The notes: generated from the letters alone by a model not told the origin. Positions 1-8,887 are shown, counted from the stretch's first letter. The stretch: 64,000 bases of DNA from Haloarculaceae archaeon H-GB1-1 (GCA_029688825.1 JARUKX010000014.1:1-64000); one strand, 5' to 3'. Program-made: numbers and translations.

Positions 1-389
1 CAGTAGTTGTGGAACTGCGAGAGTCTGTCGTGGTCGTTGAATCGAATGTGGAACTCCCAGCCATGATCGATATTGTACGCCTCCAGAACAGTCCCTTCTG
101 CCTCGGTGATGCCTCGAATTATATCATTGTGGTCGCCTCGCCACTCGACGCGATAGAGGGTCCCGTTATCGACGTTGTCGAGTGCAACGAGGTCATCGAC
201 GCTGTCCGATGCGAGTATCATCTCCTCGAAGGCCTCGTAATCATCGCCGTCGACCCACAGAAATGGCATTACGGAATTTCCCGCCGGCACGATCCGCTCG
301 AGTTCGATGTCCATGGTCGGCGGTCCCTCCAGCACTTGTCCGAGCCTGAACTGATCGTTGTCCACGGTAAACTCCAAGATGACGCTCAT
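1..389 (-). CDS. HTH-10 (Bat-type) transcriptional regulator, N-terminal part, cut by window edge
   Basis: The minus strand reads open from an ATG at 389 to the window edge, so only about 129 N-terminal residues are visible. The protein starts MSVILEFTVDNDQF and continues with acidic beta-rich sequence. This matches the BAT-type N-terminal domain of short bacterioopsin-activator-like haloarchaeal regulators, whose HTH_10 DNA-binding domain would lie left of the window. A HalOD1 gene lies upstream on the same strand. The family assignment rests on the opening and general pattern; the DNA-binding half is not visible. Confidence 0.72.
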   Translation of the reverse strand, partial: MSVILEFTVDNDQFRLGQVLEGPPTMDIELERIVPAGNSVMPFLWVDGDDYEAFEEMILASDSVDDLVALDNVDNGTLYRVEWRGDHNDIIRGITEAEGTVLEAYNIDHGWEFHIRFNDHDRLSQFHNY

Positions 390-668
390 GAGCAACCAGA
401 GGGGGGCCCGCCATCTATGGCTGGCGCCTGTCTCCATCGACTGAGGAGGCGTCGCTGCCGGTAGACACACCCACTGTAGTGACCGTCCAGCGTGATCGGT
501 GGATATTATGAACGAGACAGGCGATAGTGAGTTCACGGCTTGGACGTACCCGTGAGACACAGCAGAGCGGTGTGCTGTGGGAGTGTATAGCGATGCTTGG
601 ATATAAGCCCGCCACAGATTTCTATCGGGGCAAGCTACACAGGGTGGACTCGACCATCTGTGTGGTTA

Positions 669-1007
669 CTACTCCGTTGCGTCATCAGTCATCGTGGCCA
701 TCTCTCCACCCTCAGTGATTTTCATAAACGTTGCGTATCCATCCTGGTTCAGCGTAATCCGATACCCCTCATATGAAAACTGCAAGACTGCTTGTGCTTC
801 TGGGGCAGGTGGATCGGAAAACAGCTTTTCGACCATATGGTCGATCGTCGTATACACGGGTGACAGGTCCGTACTCTCCTTGCCCTCGAGTTCTGTAATC
901 ACCTCTGCCACGTCCACGCCCGGATCCTCCTGGTCCGTGTCGAATTCCCAGTGTATCGCGGCCATCTCGTCGTCATCCTCGAAGCGAGAACTATCTTTCT
1001 GACTCAT
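669..1007 (-). CDS. HalOD1 output-domain protein
   Basis: This 112-residue protein has the halobacterial output domain HalOD1. Helical segments around residues 30-65 include LSPVYTTIDHMVEKLF, and a final beta hairpin contains FSYEGYRITLNQDG. HalOD1 occurs alone or as the output module of haloarchaeal sensor proteins; its biochemical action is not established. A TATA-like box 24-29 nt upstream of the ATG suggests a leaderless mRNA. It is the first of four stand-alone HalOD1 genes in the window (others near 15.9, 31.9 and 62.1 kb). Confidence 0.8.
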   Translation of the reverse strand: MSQKDSSRFEDDDEMAAIHWEFDTDQEDPGVDVAEVITELEGKESTDLSPVYTTIDHMVEKLFSDPPAPEAQAVLQFSYEGYRITLNQDGYATFMKITEGGEMATMTDDATE

Positions 1008-1660
1008 ATGTCTTCGATTTGGGAGGCAGGGCTATAGTTGTTCGGTCGTTGACGGGAAATGGGCGGCTTAAAATACTGCACTCTTATTCCAGAAGTACCT
1101 GCCCTGTGTGTGAAGTCACAATCTTAATCACGATCAAGTCGGACGGACGACAGCGGATTCGCGGACGGTATCCAGAACGACCGGTAAGTCCTATCAGAGT
1201 TCGAGGATTTTAACCAGACCACGTAGAGTGCAAGGCGATCTCTTCAAGACGTGGACATCGGCATCTCCGCCGTGACCGCGCGCCGACCACTGTCTGCGAC
1301 ACGGGGAGTGGCCGGAGGAGTTCGTGGACGACCTCCCGGACGTGGAGGCCCGCGAGGAGACACTCCGGTTCGCCCGATTTTCGGGAGTATCACACCGACG
1401 ACTGTGCTGACGGGTCGTCGGTATCGTCGTTCGACGGACGAAACCGACTCTCCGGGTGACTGGCGTCCGCGTATCGCTATCAGCCAGAAACAGCGGACAT
1501 GGTGGTGTCGGTCCAGCGGACTCGCTTTCCGTTCAGCAGTGGAAGTCGTCGCGAACAGACCGCATCACGTCGAGCATCGCTCGTACACTTTGCTTCGCAA
1601 GCCGCAGCCTTAGGGAGCCGACTCGGTAACTTGGCGTCCCCCACGAGGGGACGATTATCC
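1008..1660. other. Gene-poor interval
   Basis: About 650 bp with no gene I can support. One frame between about 1277 and 1410 reads like an acidic protein fragment (GEWPEEFVDDLPDVEAREE) but has no start and is closed by stops on both sides. It may be the remnant of a decayed gene. Confidence 0.4.
1031..1036 (-). promoter_or_regulatory. TATA-like box for the HalOD1 gene
   Basis: The minus strand reads ACTATAGCC here. The box ends 24 nt before the ATG at 1007, the expected distance for a leaderless haloarchaeal transcript. Confidence 0.5.
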
Positions 1661-2518
1661 ATGCCTATCGAAGACAACGACCACCACGACAGTACGACCG
1701 ATTCTCGGCGTCGATTCCTGCAACGAAGCGCGCTCGCCGGCAGTGCCCTCGCGCTCGGCGTGCCTGGGACGACGGCGGCCCAGGAGACGACCGAATCGGA
1801 GACGACCACGTCCGGCGGTGGGGCCGCTACCGGCGGTGGGAAAGCGCAGATGTTCAACGACGAGTTTCGGCCGGGCGCACAGTTCAGGGTGAAATCGCCG
1901 GTCATCGAGCAGCACCCCCAAATCGACGGTGTCTCTGAGGGCAACTTCTGGAGCGAGTACAACACGCGAATCATCGAGTACCTCAACACTAACGAGGAGG
2001 TGTACTTCTTCCCCGCCGAGGCTGCGGAAATCCAGCAGGGAAGCGTTTACGAGCTCCAGACGAACTTCACGCTGTTCGCCGACGACGTTGCCGACGAGGG
2101 CGTCATCACCGTCTCGTTCGACGAGGTGGGCGACGACGACGTTCTGGTCGACACCGACGACAACCAACTCGTTCCCGACGACGACTTCGATGTCATCGAG
2201 GGCGGGGGTAAGGCGCTCGTCCGGGGAAAGAACTTCTTCCCCGGTGCTCTCCTGGAACTCACGTCGGGCGTCGTCGACTGGACGCCGCGCGAAGAGGTCC
2301 AGGAATCGGACATCTTCAGCGAGTACAACACCCGGCACGCAGAGTATCTCAACACGAACGACGAGTTCACCATCTACCCGGCAGAGGCGGCCGACGTGAC
2401 GGAGGGCGGCATCTACGTCGTCCGCGAGGAGTTCGACGTCACCGACCCCGCCGGGCTGCTGGTCACCGCGGACCTCGATCGAGTCAACGAAGACGACCTC
2501 GAAGACGGCTGGCTATAG
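1661..2518 (+). CDS. Tat-exported protein with two tandem repeat domains
   Basis: The ATG at 1661 places a twin-arginine signal (SRRRFLQRSALAGSALALG, near residues 16-34) at the N-terminus, so export of the folded protein is predicted. A longer reading begins at 1499 but would bury the signal. The mature part holds two homologous units of about 110 residues. Unit 1 contains SEYNTRIIEYLNTNEEVYFF followed by PAEAAEIQQGSVYEL; unit 2 contains SEYNTRHAEYLNTNDEFTIY followed by PAEAADVTEGGIYVV. No catalytic motif is seen and the function is unknown. The repeats suggest a beta-rich extracellular domain duplicated within the gene. Confidence 0.75.
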   Translation: MPIEDNDHHDSTTDSRRRFLQRSALAGSALALGVPGTTAAQETTESETTTSGGGAATGGGKAQMFNDEFRPGAQFRVKSPVIEQHPQIDGVSEGNFWSEYNTRIIEYLNTNEEVYFFPAEAAEIQQGSVYELQTNFTLFADDVADEGVITVSFDEVGDDDVLVDTDDNQLVPDDDFDVIEGGGKALVRGKNFFPGALLELTSGVVDWTPREEVQESDIFSEYNTRHAEYLNTNDEFTIYPAEAADVTEGGIYVVREEFDVTDPAGLLVTADLDRVNEDDLEDGWL

Positions 2519-2706
2519 GGCTCCACCCGCTGGGCTGGCTCTGGTGAACCACTCACTTGCTGACGGTTTCTGCGGTCGTACCGAATAGAGCGCGCGCATC
2601 TCTCAGATCGAGTCCTTCGGCGCTGTCGAGATCTGGCGACTCTGACGGCGTCGACCAACGGGATGCAGGATGCGTGTCCGAGTCAGAAAAGAGAGCGAGG
2701 ATGGAA

Positions 2707-3165
2707 TCAATCGAGTTCCCCTTCGCTGTCTATTTCGCGGTGTACCACGTAGAACCCGAGCAGTAACACCGTGAGTAGCAGGACGTAGACGCCCGTGATG
2801 GTGATGGCCGACGTCGGACTGTAGTCGTCGGGCTTGAAGATGATCACCTGCCGGACGACCGCGATGAGACCCGCGTGGATCACCGCCATTACGACGCTCT
2901 TGGCTTCGACGTAGGCCACGATGGTCTTGTAGAGTTCCACGACGACGAACAGGTAGAGCGCGATGTCGATGGCCGAGCGGATGAGCGAGATTATGGTGGC
3001 CGGTCGGAGCGCGTCCAACGCGAGCAGCGACCTGCCGATGGTGAGACCGAGATTGACGACACCGAGCACGAGTAAAACGACGAGCATCCCGGCGATGGCG
3101 GTCTGGAGGATCGTGACCGACTCCTCCAGCCAGTTCGTGACCCGGGTGGGTTTTATCTGATCCAT
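2707..3165 (-). CDS. PsiE-like small membrane protein
   Basis: A 152-residue protein beginning MDQIKPTRVTNWLEESVTIL, with four predicted membrane segments and the pattern YKTIVAYVEAKSVVMAVIHAGLIAVVR typical of the phosphate-starvation-inducible PsiE family. The family's molecular role is not settled. I chose the ATG at 3165; an upstream start at 3216 would add 17 residues that look non-conserved. It is transcribed alone, toward the Tat protein gene. Confidence 0.7.
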   Translation of the reverse strand: MDQIKPTRVTNWLEESVTILQTAIAGMLVVLLVLGVVNLGLTIGRSLLALDALRPATIISLIRSAIDIALYLFVVVELYKTIVAYVEAKSVVMAVIHAGLIAVVRQVIIFKPDDYSPTSAITITGVYVLLLTVLLLGFYVVHREIDSEGELD

Positions 3166-3312
3166 CGTAGTTCCGGTATATCTTCGGCGTGACAGAAATG
3201 AATTCCGCCCATCCAATGGGTCACTGGTTCAGAGCGCCGTGATGGTTCTTGGGCGAGGGAAAGGGTCGAGGTGAGAAGCCAACAGACAGACACGACAAGC
3301 CCGCTGGTTTCG

Positions 3313-3975
3313 CTAACGTCCTCGAGACCGGCGGAGGCGGCGTCTGAAGAAGCTCGCGAGACCCCGGAACGATTCCGTTCCCCACAGAGCGACGACGACC
3401 GCACCCGCGGTGTTGAACAGCAGGTCGGTGATGATGTCGTCGATGCCGAAGACGATGAGCGGTGCCCGCGCCCCGACCATGTCGCTGACCACGACCGAAG
3501 CGAACTCGACGAGCTCCCAGACGATACCCATCGCGAGGACGAAGACGACGATGAAGAGTCCACGAAACGCTTTCGGGACGTCGATCTCGTCCGAATGAAC
3601 TTCTAACGCTCGGAGGACCGCGTAGCCGACGCCCGCGATGAGCGACGCCGAGACGGTGTGCGTGATATTGTCGTACCACGAGTAGTCCCTGTACGGACCG
3701 AGCGCACCGACGCTGTGCAGGACGACGGCGATCGTGAGCCAGAGGACGAGGCCCACGTCCATGGAGTATCCGTACGTCCGCTGGAGTATCGCCGGCACGA
3801 ACGTCACGGAGAGCGTGAGCGCGCCGTTCGATGCCATTCCCAACTGCCCGGTCGCCAGTCCGTACACCATGATGGCAGCCAGGATTGCCTGGAGACCTCT
3901 CACGACCCACCGCTCTCGGGCGTCGGTGAGTACCAGCAGGTCGCTGTTCTGTCGAATCTCAGGCACTCGAACCAC
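3313..3975 (-). CDS. YjdF/DUF2238-like integral membrane protein
   Basis: A 220-residue polytopic protein with about six membrane segments. Conserved polar positions inside the membrane region include YDNITHTVSASL, WELVEF and DIITDLLFNTAGA, resembling the DUF2238 (YjdF) family of unknown function. Its start overlaps the end of the preceding membrane-protein gene by 17 nt, so the two are probably one operon. The C-terminus is arginine-rich (RRRLRRSRGR). The family call rests on the D-H and E motifs only. Confidence 0.65.
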   Translation of the reverse strand: MVRVPEIRQNSDLLVLTDARERWVVRGLQAILAAIMVYGLATGQLGMASNGALTLSVTFVPAILQRTYGYSMDVGLVLWLTIAVVLHSVGALGPYRDYSWYDNITHTVSASLIAGVGYAVLRALEVHSDEIDVPKAFRGLFIVVFVLAMGIVWELVEFASVVVSDMVGARAPLIVFGIDDIITDLLFNTAGAVVVALWGTESFRGLASFFRRRLRRSRGR

Positions 3976-4522
3976 CCGGCGTCTCGAAGTAGCCCAGCCA
4001 GCGGACGATGCTCCCGATCACCAGGGCGACGACCGTCACGAGGACGAAGTCCCACTGGAGTTCGGTCTGCGACTGGAGAAACGTGGTCTCCCACCACAGG
4101 TCCGAATAGTACTGTCCGACCGCCCACACCGCCTCGACAGCCAGCGCCGTCAAGACGGCGAACGCGACCGCGAACCGAACGCTCATCTCGACGGGCGTGA
4201 AGGCGACCACCTCGGCGACGACCAGGACCGCCAGGAGCGTGATGACGACGAAACTCGCCATCTCGACGACGGGCCAGACCGCCCCAGCGAGGAGTGCCGC
4301 CGCAGCGGCGACGAGCAACGACCACGGGACCATGCACTTCCAGTCTCGGGTCGCAATCGGCGGCAGTGCTGCCGTCACTGCTGTGACGACCGCGAAGCAA
4401 CCCCAGAGGTACGCGGTCCAGCGGACGCTCAGGCCGGCGACCAGGAGCATCGTTCCGATAGCAAACCAGCCGACGAGGGCGTTCGCTCCCTCGTCTTCGA
4501 GGAGTACCTCGACGGAGACCAT
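3959..4522 (-). CDS. Polytopic membrane protein, partner of the downstream YjdF-like gene
   Basis: A 187-residue hydrophobic protein with about five to six predicted helices and no obvious catalytic motif. It starts at the ATG at 4522 and overlaps the next gene by 17 nt, which implies translational coupling. I do not recognise the family. The coupling suggests the two membrane proteins act together. Confidence 0.65.
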   Translation of the reverse strand: MVSVEVLLEDEGANALVGWFAIGTMLLVAGLSVRWTAYLWGCFAVVTAVTAALPPIATRDWKCMVPWSLLVAAAAALLAGAVWPVVEMASFVVITLLAVLVVAEVVAFTPVEMSVRFAVAFAVLTALAVEAVWAVGQYYSDLWWETTFLQSQTELQWDFVLVTVVALVIGSIVRWLGYFETPGGSSA

Positions 4523-4570
4523 GTCTGGGGTAGGTGGGAGGGACGGATAAGCACCGGGTCGGCAGGGTCA

Positions 4571-4703
4571 GACTGATCGGCGAGGATGAGAGAGATTGGT
4601 CGGCGAGGATGAGACGGACTGGTCGGTGAATGCGAAGGAACTGGACGACGTGGAGGAGACGGACTGGTCGGTGAAGGTGAAGGTTGACGACGTGGAGGAG
4701 ACA
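4571..4703 (+). repeat. Short imperfect tandem repeats in intergenic DNA
   Basis: Two copies of about 23 bp (GGTCGGCGAGGATGAGA core) are followed by two longer units that share ACTGGTCGGTGAA and GACGACGTGGAGGAGAC. They lie between two minus-strand genes and encode no credible protein. Confidence 0.5.
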
Positions 4704-4721
4704 TGTCACGGTCCGGCTGCA

Positions 4722-5357
4722 TCACTGCCGATGTCGGCGCAGCAGCGCACTACCACCCGTGAGACCTGCGAGCGCCGAGAGGAGTCCGAACCCATCGCCG
4801 AAGCCGCTGGACGTGTTGCCGTCCTGGGCTTGCTGGCCGGCGGAGAGCTGTTCGTCGCTGACCACGAAGTCCGCGCCGATGCGTTCGAGTTCGATGCCGA
4901 CGTAGCCGCTCTCGCACTGATGGACGCGGTTGACGACGAACAACGTTCCGGGGTTGATCGGAACTCGGTCCGGAACGTACAGCGGTAGTTCGACCGACGC
5001 GTGAGCATCGTCGATGCGATTGATGAGGGTCGAATCGTACTGCACCGTCTGCTCCGGGGACCAGTCCGCGAACGCACACTGATCGGAGACCTGTGCTTCG
5101 ACGGGGTCGATCGGGCCGCCGACGTGGATGAAGAACCCGGAGATGTCGGTCCCCCACTGCTCTAGAGACGGGACGACGCCAGGTGAGATGATGGAATCGT
5201 CGTCCGTCTGCTGGGCACTCGCGGTCGCTGGGAGCGTCAGGCCAGCGGTCGCGCCGACCGCCAGACCAGTCGTTCGGAGAATCGTACGTCTCGATAGCGC
5301 TGAATCGCGGTCTGCGCAGTCGAAGGCGGACACGTGGCAGCTAGCTCTCTGTTTCAC
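4722..5357 (-). CDS. Tat-exported protein with a C-terminal membrane anchor resembling a sorting tail
   Basis: The GTG at 5357 is preceded at 6 nt by a strong Shine-Dalgarno (AAGGAGGG), which fixes the start. The 211-residue protein has a Tat signal (LSRRTILRTTGLAVGATAGL) ending near TASAQQ. Its secreted domain has two conserved-looking cysteines (QCAFADW, QCESGYVG). The C-terminus reads SGFGDGFGLLSALAGL, then a short hydrophobic stretch and RRHRQ. That layout resembles archaeosortase PGF-CTERM tails but lacks the canonical PGF. The function is unknown. Confidence 0.68.
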   Translation of the reverse strand: MKQRASCHVSAFDCADRDSALSRRTILRTTGLAVGATAGLTLPATASAQQTDDDSIISPGVVPSLEQWGTDISGFFIHVGGPIDPVEAQVSDQCAFADWSPEQTVQYDSTLINRIDDAHASVELPLYVPDRVPINPGTLFVVNRVHQCESGYVGIELERIGADFVVSDEQLSAGQQAQDGNTSSGFGDGFGLLSALAGLTGGSALLRRHRQ

Positions 5358-5430
5358 CTAAGCCCTCCTTCTTTGGGGATCAATTCACTGGTAGCCCGCA
5401 AGTAGGCGACCCGTTACGACCCCGAGCGGT

Positions 5431-6168
5431 TCAGTCCTCGCGGAGGCTCGGGTGCGTCGGCTGGTCGGTCGGGTGCGGTTCGACGAGTCGCTCCTGCAGC
5501 AGGGACCGAGACTCGTCCTCGCGGCGGCGACGTTCGTCCTCGTCGATCTCCTCACAGCCCGGTGGCAGGTCGCGGCTCCGGTCGGTGAAGTACCCCTCTG
5601 GTACGACCCAGTCGTGATAGAACGGCCGGTCGTCGTCTTCGAGTAGCGTAACGGCGACCTCCGCACCGTGACCGGCGTTGACTATCGCCTGATGGGGCTT
5701 CTCCGCGAGCCGACCGGCTGCGTAGAGACCGTCGACGCCGGTCCGGCCCCGCTCGTCGGTATCGACGAACGTCTTTCCGCGGTCGATTACCCCGACGCCC
5801 TCGACTTCAGAGAGATAGTCCGTCGCGTTCTTCGTCGCGGCGACGACGTACTCGCTGGCGTACGTGTCGCCATCGGCCGTCTCGACGATGAAACCATCAC
5901 CAGTCCGTTCGAGTCGCGCCACCGTCGCGTCGCGACGGTCACAGCCCGCTCGCTGGGCCTGTTCGGCTATCATATCGAGCAGGAGCCGGGCGTTGATTCC
6001 CGCTGGAAAGCCGGGATAGTTCTCCAGGTGTGCGTTCCGCCGGAGGATGGACCCGCCGGCGTCGAGCACGGCCGTGTCCAGACCGGCCCGCGCAGTGAAG
6101 ATGGCAGCGGACAGTCCCGCGACGCCGCCTCCGACGACGACCACGTCGTACTCGTGCGTCGTGGTCAT
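5431..6168 (-). CDS. Thioredoxin-reductase-like FAD oxidoreductase lacking the NAD(P)H domain and redox cysteines
   Basis: The N-terminus holds a dinucleotide-binding motif for FAD (VVVVGGGVAGLSAA, residues 9-22). The C-terminal FAD motif GVDGLYAAGRLAEKPHQAIVNAG is also present. Between them only about 100 residues remain. The inserted NAD(P)H-binding domain and the CxxC pair of classical thioredoxin reductases (about 320 residues) are missing. It follows the formyltransferase-like gene on the same strand after a 165-bp gap. A role as an electron-transfer flavoprotein with another reductant is inference. Confidence 0.75.
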   Translation of the reverse strand: MTTTHEYDVVVVGGGVAGLSAAIFTARAGLDTAVLDAGGSILRRNAHLENYPGFPAGINARLLLDMIAEQAQRAGCDRRDATVARLERTGDGFIVETADGDTYASEYVVAATKNATDYLSEVEGVGVIDRGKTFVDTDERGRTGVDGLYAAGRLAEKPHQAIVNAGHGAEVAVTLLEDDDRPFYHDWVVPEGYFTDRSRDLPPGCEEIDEDERRRREDESRSLLQERLVEPHPTDQPTHPSLRED

Positions 6169-6333
6169 CCCGACACGCTCCCCGTCGAGCGGTCCCCTCG
6201 CGCGGGCGTCCGCGCGCTCGTATGTCCTTTCGTGGTCCCAGACGCGTGCCCGGTCCCGTTCGTCGCGTCCATATCGGAACGCGCTCGCAGTCGGAGATAG
6301 CGCTTTCGGAGTGATCGCCGGCCCGGTCGCGGG

Positions 6334-7344
6334 TCAGTCGGTCGTCAGCGCGTCTTCGTTGTCGGGTCGGTCCACCCGATTCGGACTGTCGATGGAATCG
6401 TTCGGCAGCGACTCGAACGTCATTCCGATCTCCGGTGTCCAGGCGTCGGCCTCCCAGTCGGTGACCAGGAGCGAGCCATCGGCGGTCTTCACGACGAAGT
6501 CATCGTCGGGCGTGAACACCTGGACGATGGTCCCCGGCTCGGCGTCGAAGAAGAAGTCCGACGAGAACGGTTGGGCTTCCCAGACGAGAACCCGCTCGCC
6601 AACGTGTTCCGTAAACGCGCCGGGGTAGGGCTCGGAGACCGACCGGACGAGGTCGTACACCTGCTGGGTGGGGTCGTCCCAGTGTATCGCACCGTCCTCG
6701 GGCGTTCGCTTCGGGTAGTACGTGGGCTCGCCGGTCTGGGTCTCGTAGGAGACCGTCCCGTCGAGGACGGCCGGGACGGCGTCCTCGAACATCTCCTGGG
6801 CGGCCACGACGAGCTTGTAGTACAGCGTCCGGATGGTGTCGTGGTCGGTGATGTCGAACTTCTTCGTCGCGACCACTTCGCCGGAGTCGGCCCCTTCGTC
6901 GAGCGTGATCGTCGAGAGCAGGAAGCGGTCGAGCCCCTCGATGAGCGACCAGTTCATCGGCGAGCGGCCCCGGCCCTTCGGCAGCCCGAAGGCACTCCCG
7001 TGGAGTCCGAGCGCGTCGTGTTCGAACGTCCGCAGGATCGGTCCCGGAACGAGTCGCTGCCAGCCGTGGACGAGCAACAGGTCAGCGTCCCGCTCCTCGA
7101 AGTGACCGACGTCTTCCTCGCCTGTCATCGCGTATTCGTTCGGAGTGAAGACGTCGACGTCGTGCGTCTCCGCGAACGACGTCCAGTCGTGATAGCCGGC
7201 GACGCCGTACGCCTCGCCCTGCTCGGGCGTGAGCGTGACGATCTCGGATATGGGTGCGATCTCTTCGTGGACGTGACGACAGAGGTCGAGTCCCGCTTCG
7301 GTGCAGCCCGCGAATACGATATCTGTGTCGGTGTAGTCAGTCAT
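6334..7344 (-). CDS. Formyltransferase-family enzyme (ArnA/Fmt-like)
   Basis: The 336-residue protein begins MTDYTDTDIVFAGCTEAGL, the usual formyltransferase opening. The catalytic region GLHGSAFGLPKGRGRSPMNW (residues 113-132) and the aspartate in EGADSG (D153) match sugar-amine N-formyltransferases and methionyl-tRNA formyltransferase. The asparagine usually found two residues before the active-site histidine (H115) is glycine here. The C-terminal domain (about 220-320) resembles the Fmt C-terminal fold. An alternative ATG at 7392 would overlap the upstream gene by ATGA. The deacetylase-like neighbour suggests a sugar substrate. Confidence 0.72.
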   Translation of the reverse strand: MTDYTDTDIVFAGCTEAGLDLCRHVHEEIAPISEIVTLTPEQGEAYGVAGYHDWTSFAETHDVDVFTPNEYAMTGEEDVGHFEERDADLLLVHGWQRLVPGPILRTFEHDALGLHGSAFGLPKGRGRSPMNWSLIEGLDRFLLSTITLDEGADSGEVVATKKFDITDHDTIRTLYYKLVVAAQEMFEDAVPAVLDGTVSYETQTGEPTYYPKRTPEDGAIHWDDPTQQVYDLVRSVSEPYPGAFTEHVGERVLVWEAQPFSSDFFFDAEPGTIVQVFTPDDDFVVKTADGSLLVTDWEADAWTPEIGMTFESLPNDSIDSPNRVDRPDNEDALTTD

Positions 7345-7388
7345 GCGTCGATTGGATAGCGTCGGTTCGGGGTCAGCGCCGCGGACAG

Positions 7389-8111
7389 TCATCGAGCGAC
7401 GGCGTCGTCGACGAACTGGTACTCCAGGAACGACGAGACGTCTGCGAAGTGGTTTCGCCGCTCGGCGTCGAGACGCTCTTCGAACAGCTGGTCAGTGTCG
7501 TTCCAGAGCCCGGGATGTGCGAGTATCTGGACCTTCTCGGGGATGCCGTCCGCGAACGGAGGGTCCGAACGCCACCGTTGGTTCGAGTCACCTCGATACG
7601 CGATGTCGGAGAAATACCGCTCCTCGTACGTACTCTGGAACGGGTCGAAGGACCTCCGAAGCACCCACTCCGGCGGGATGTGGAACGAGACGGTCGATAT
7701 CTCCTCGTCGAACAGGGTCGAGAGGACCGTTCGCTCCGTCTGGACCGCCGATTCGAGTTCCTCCCGGTCGGGCTCTGCGGACCAGTACTGATGGGTACTG
7801 AAGTGCAGCCCGATGTCGTGGCCCAGTTCCAGTATCGTCGAAACGGCCTCTCGGTTGGCCTCGTACGAGAGGTTGTAGAACGGCGAGGTCAGCAGGAAGA
7901 AGTACGTCGAGGAGACGCCACGATTTGCCTCCAATTGGGCCATTCGCTCTGCGTTCGCCGGTGACCAGTCCACGTCGTGTCGGAGCAGTACGTCGCCGCT
8001 CTCCATCTCGTCGTCGTACCCGACGAACGAGCGTCCCGCTTCCTGTAACCCTTCGATCATGTCACAGTACCTCTCGAACGTGAACCTGAGTGTGTCCTGT
8101 TGTGCAGTCAT
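7389..8111 (-). CDS. Polysaccharide deacetylase-like protein
   Basis: A 240-residue protein with the NodB-type metal motif RHDVD (residues 44-48) near the N-terminus, a mid-protein GHDIGLHFSTH segment supplying histidines, and a late AHPGLWN. These fit the carbohydrate esterase 4 barrel that removes N- or O-acetyl groups from sugars. No signal peptide is seen, so it likely acts in the cytoplasm. It is the first gene of a minus-strand group with the formyltransferase-like and FAD genes. Confidence 0.75.
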   Translation of the reverse strand: MTAQQDTLRFTFERYCDMIEGLQEAGRSFVGYDDEMESGDVLLRHDVDWSPANAERMAQLEANRGVSSTYFFLLTSPFYNLSYEANREAVSTILELGHDIGLHFSTHQYWSAEPDREELESAVQTERTVLSTLFDEEISTVSFHIPPEWVLRRSFDPFQSTYEERYFSDIAYRGDSNQRWRSDPPFADGIPEKVQILAHPGLWNDTDQLFEERLDAERRNHFADVSSFLEYQFVDDAVAR

Positions 8112-8200
8112 GTGAGTCTGAAACCGAGCGTCTGACGAGTGGGCGCCGGCCCAAACACGGCAGAGTGGCCTCCGTTCGACCGGACTGAAAAGTGGGTCGT

Positions 8201-8210
8201 GGTTTGTTAT
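8201..8210 (-). promoter_or_regulatory. ATAACAAA element upstream of the deacetylase-like gene
   Basis: The minus strand reads TATAACAAACC, a variant of the element shared by the glycan region. It lies about 90 nt from the start codon, so its role here is less certain. Confidence 0.35.
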
Positions 8211-8337
8211 ACGCGTCCTATAGTGTTCCCTACACGTCGAAACACGACGACCGACTCAGACCTACCGAAGAGATGACGGGTCGGGTGATGAACGAGGAGA
8301 AGTTCCAGAGTGATCCGTCGGTCAGAGCGGGAGGGAA

Positions 8338-8363
8338 CACACACACCCCTCGTCCAGAGTGTA
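8338..8363 (-). repeat. Origin recognition box, inverted copy
   Basis: The minus strand reads TACACTCTGGACGAGGGG followed by GTGTGTGT. It shares more than 20 identical bases with the 8888-8914 box in opposite orientation. Confidence 0.85.
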
Positions 8364-8459
8364 TTCACGAGAGGTGGGTGGGGGGTGTTCCAGATGAAAC
8401 GGTGGTTCCGATGGGTGTACCGTTCTTCTTCATTGGCCGAATCCTGCTCGAAATAACGC

Positions 8460-8830
8460 TTAGACGCCAACTACAAGACTTTCAGTAGTTCCAGACCGAC
8501 AAATTGCCGCTCTGTAACCGCTTCGTTACTTTCGTGTGGCTCAGAACGAATTACCATTCGTTCCTTCTTCAATGTGAACTTGAATCAATGGACTCTTGAT
8601 CTTGTGTCAATATAAATCTAGTGCTTATTGAACGTTTGTAGCTGGCTTCGGTGGGCTAGAGCTGAGAATGCTTCAGGTCCATCAGTAGCCTCTAGTCTAA
8701 CTGGAATCACATAAATGAGTAGAATGTTATTCGGTCGCTATTCGGTTTTTCAGCCCACTATACAATGAAATCGAATTCAAAAAATCATCTATATCTACCA
8801 GGATTGTCATTCGTTTCGTAATCGAACGAA
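8460..8830. other. AT-rich candidate DNA-unwinding element
   Basis: This stretch is visibly AT-rich against GC-rich surroundings, with runs such as CAATATAAATCTAG and TTCAAAAAATCATCTATATC. It lies between the two inverted boxes, where unwinding is expected. Confidence 0.7.
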
Positions 8831-8887
8831 CGTCTCACACACTACTGACTCTGGATCGCTCGCTCACCCTCCCCACCCTCTCTGACG

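Noticed and set aside
1251-1613. Open frame in the gap before the Tat protein
   Set aside because: Basic and arginine-rich, no conserved motif. The more protein-like fragment in another frame there has no start and is closed by stops.
8192-8488. Open frame inside the origin
   Set aside because: It runs through the inverted origin box and has no coding character; the origin explains the sequence.
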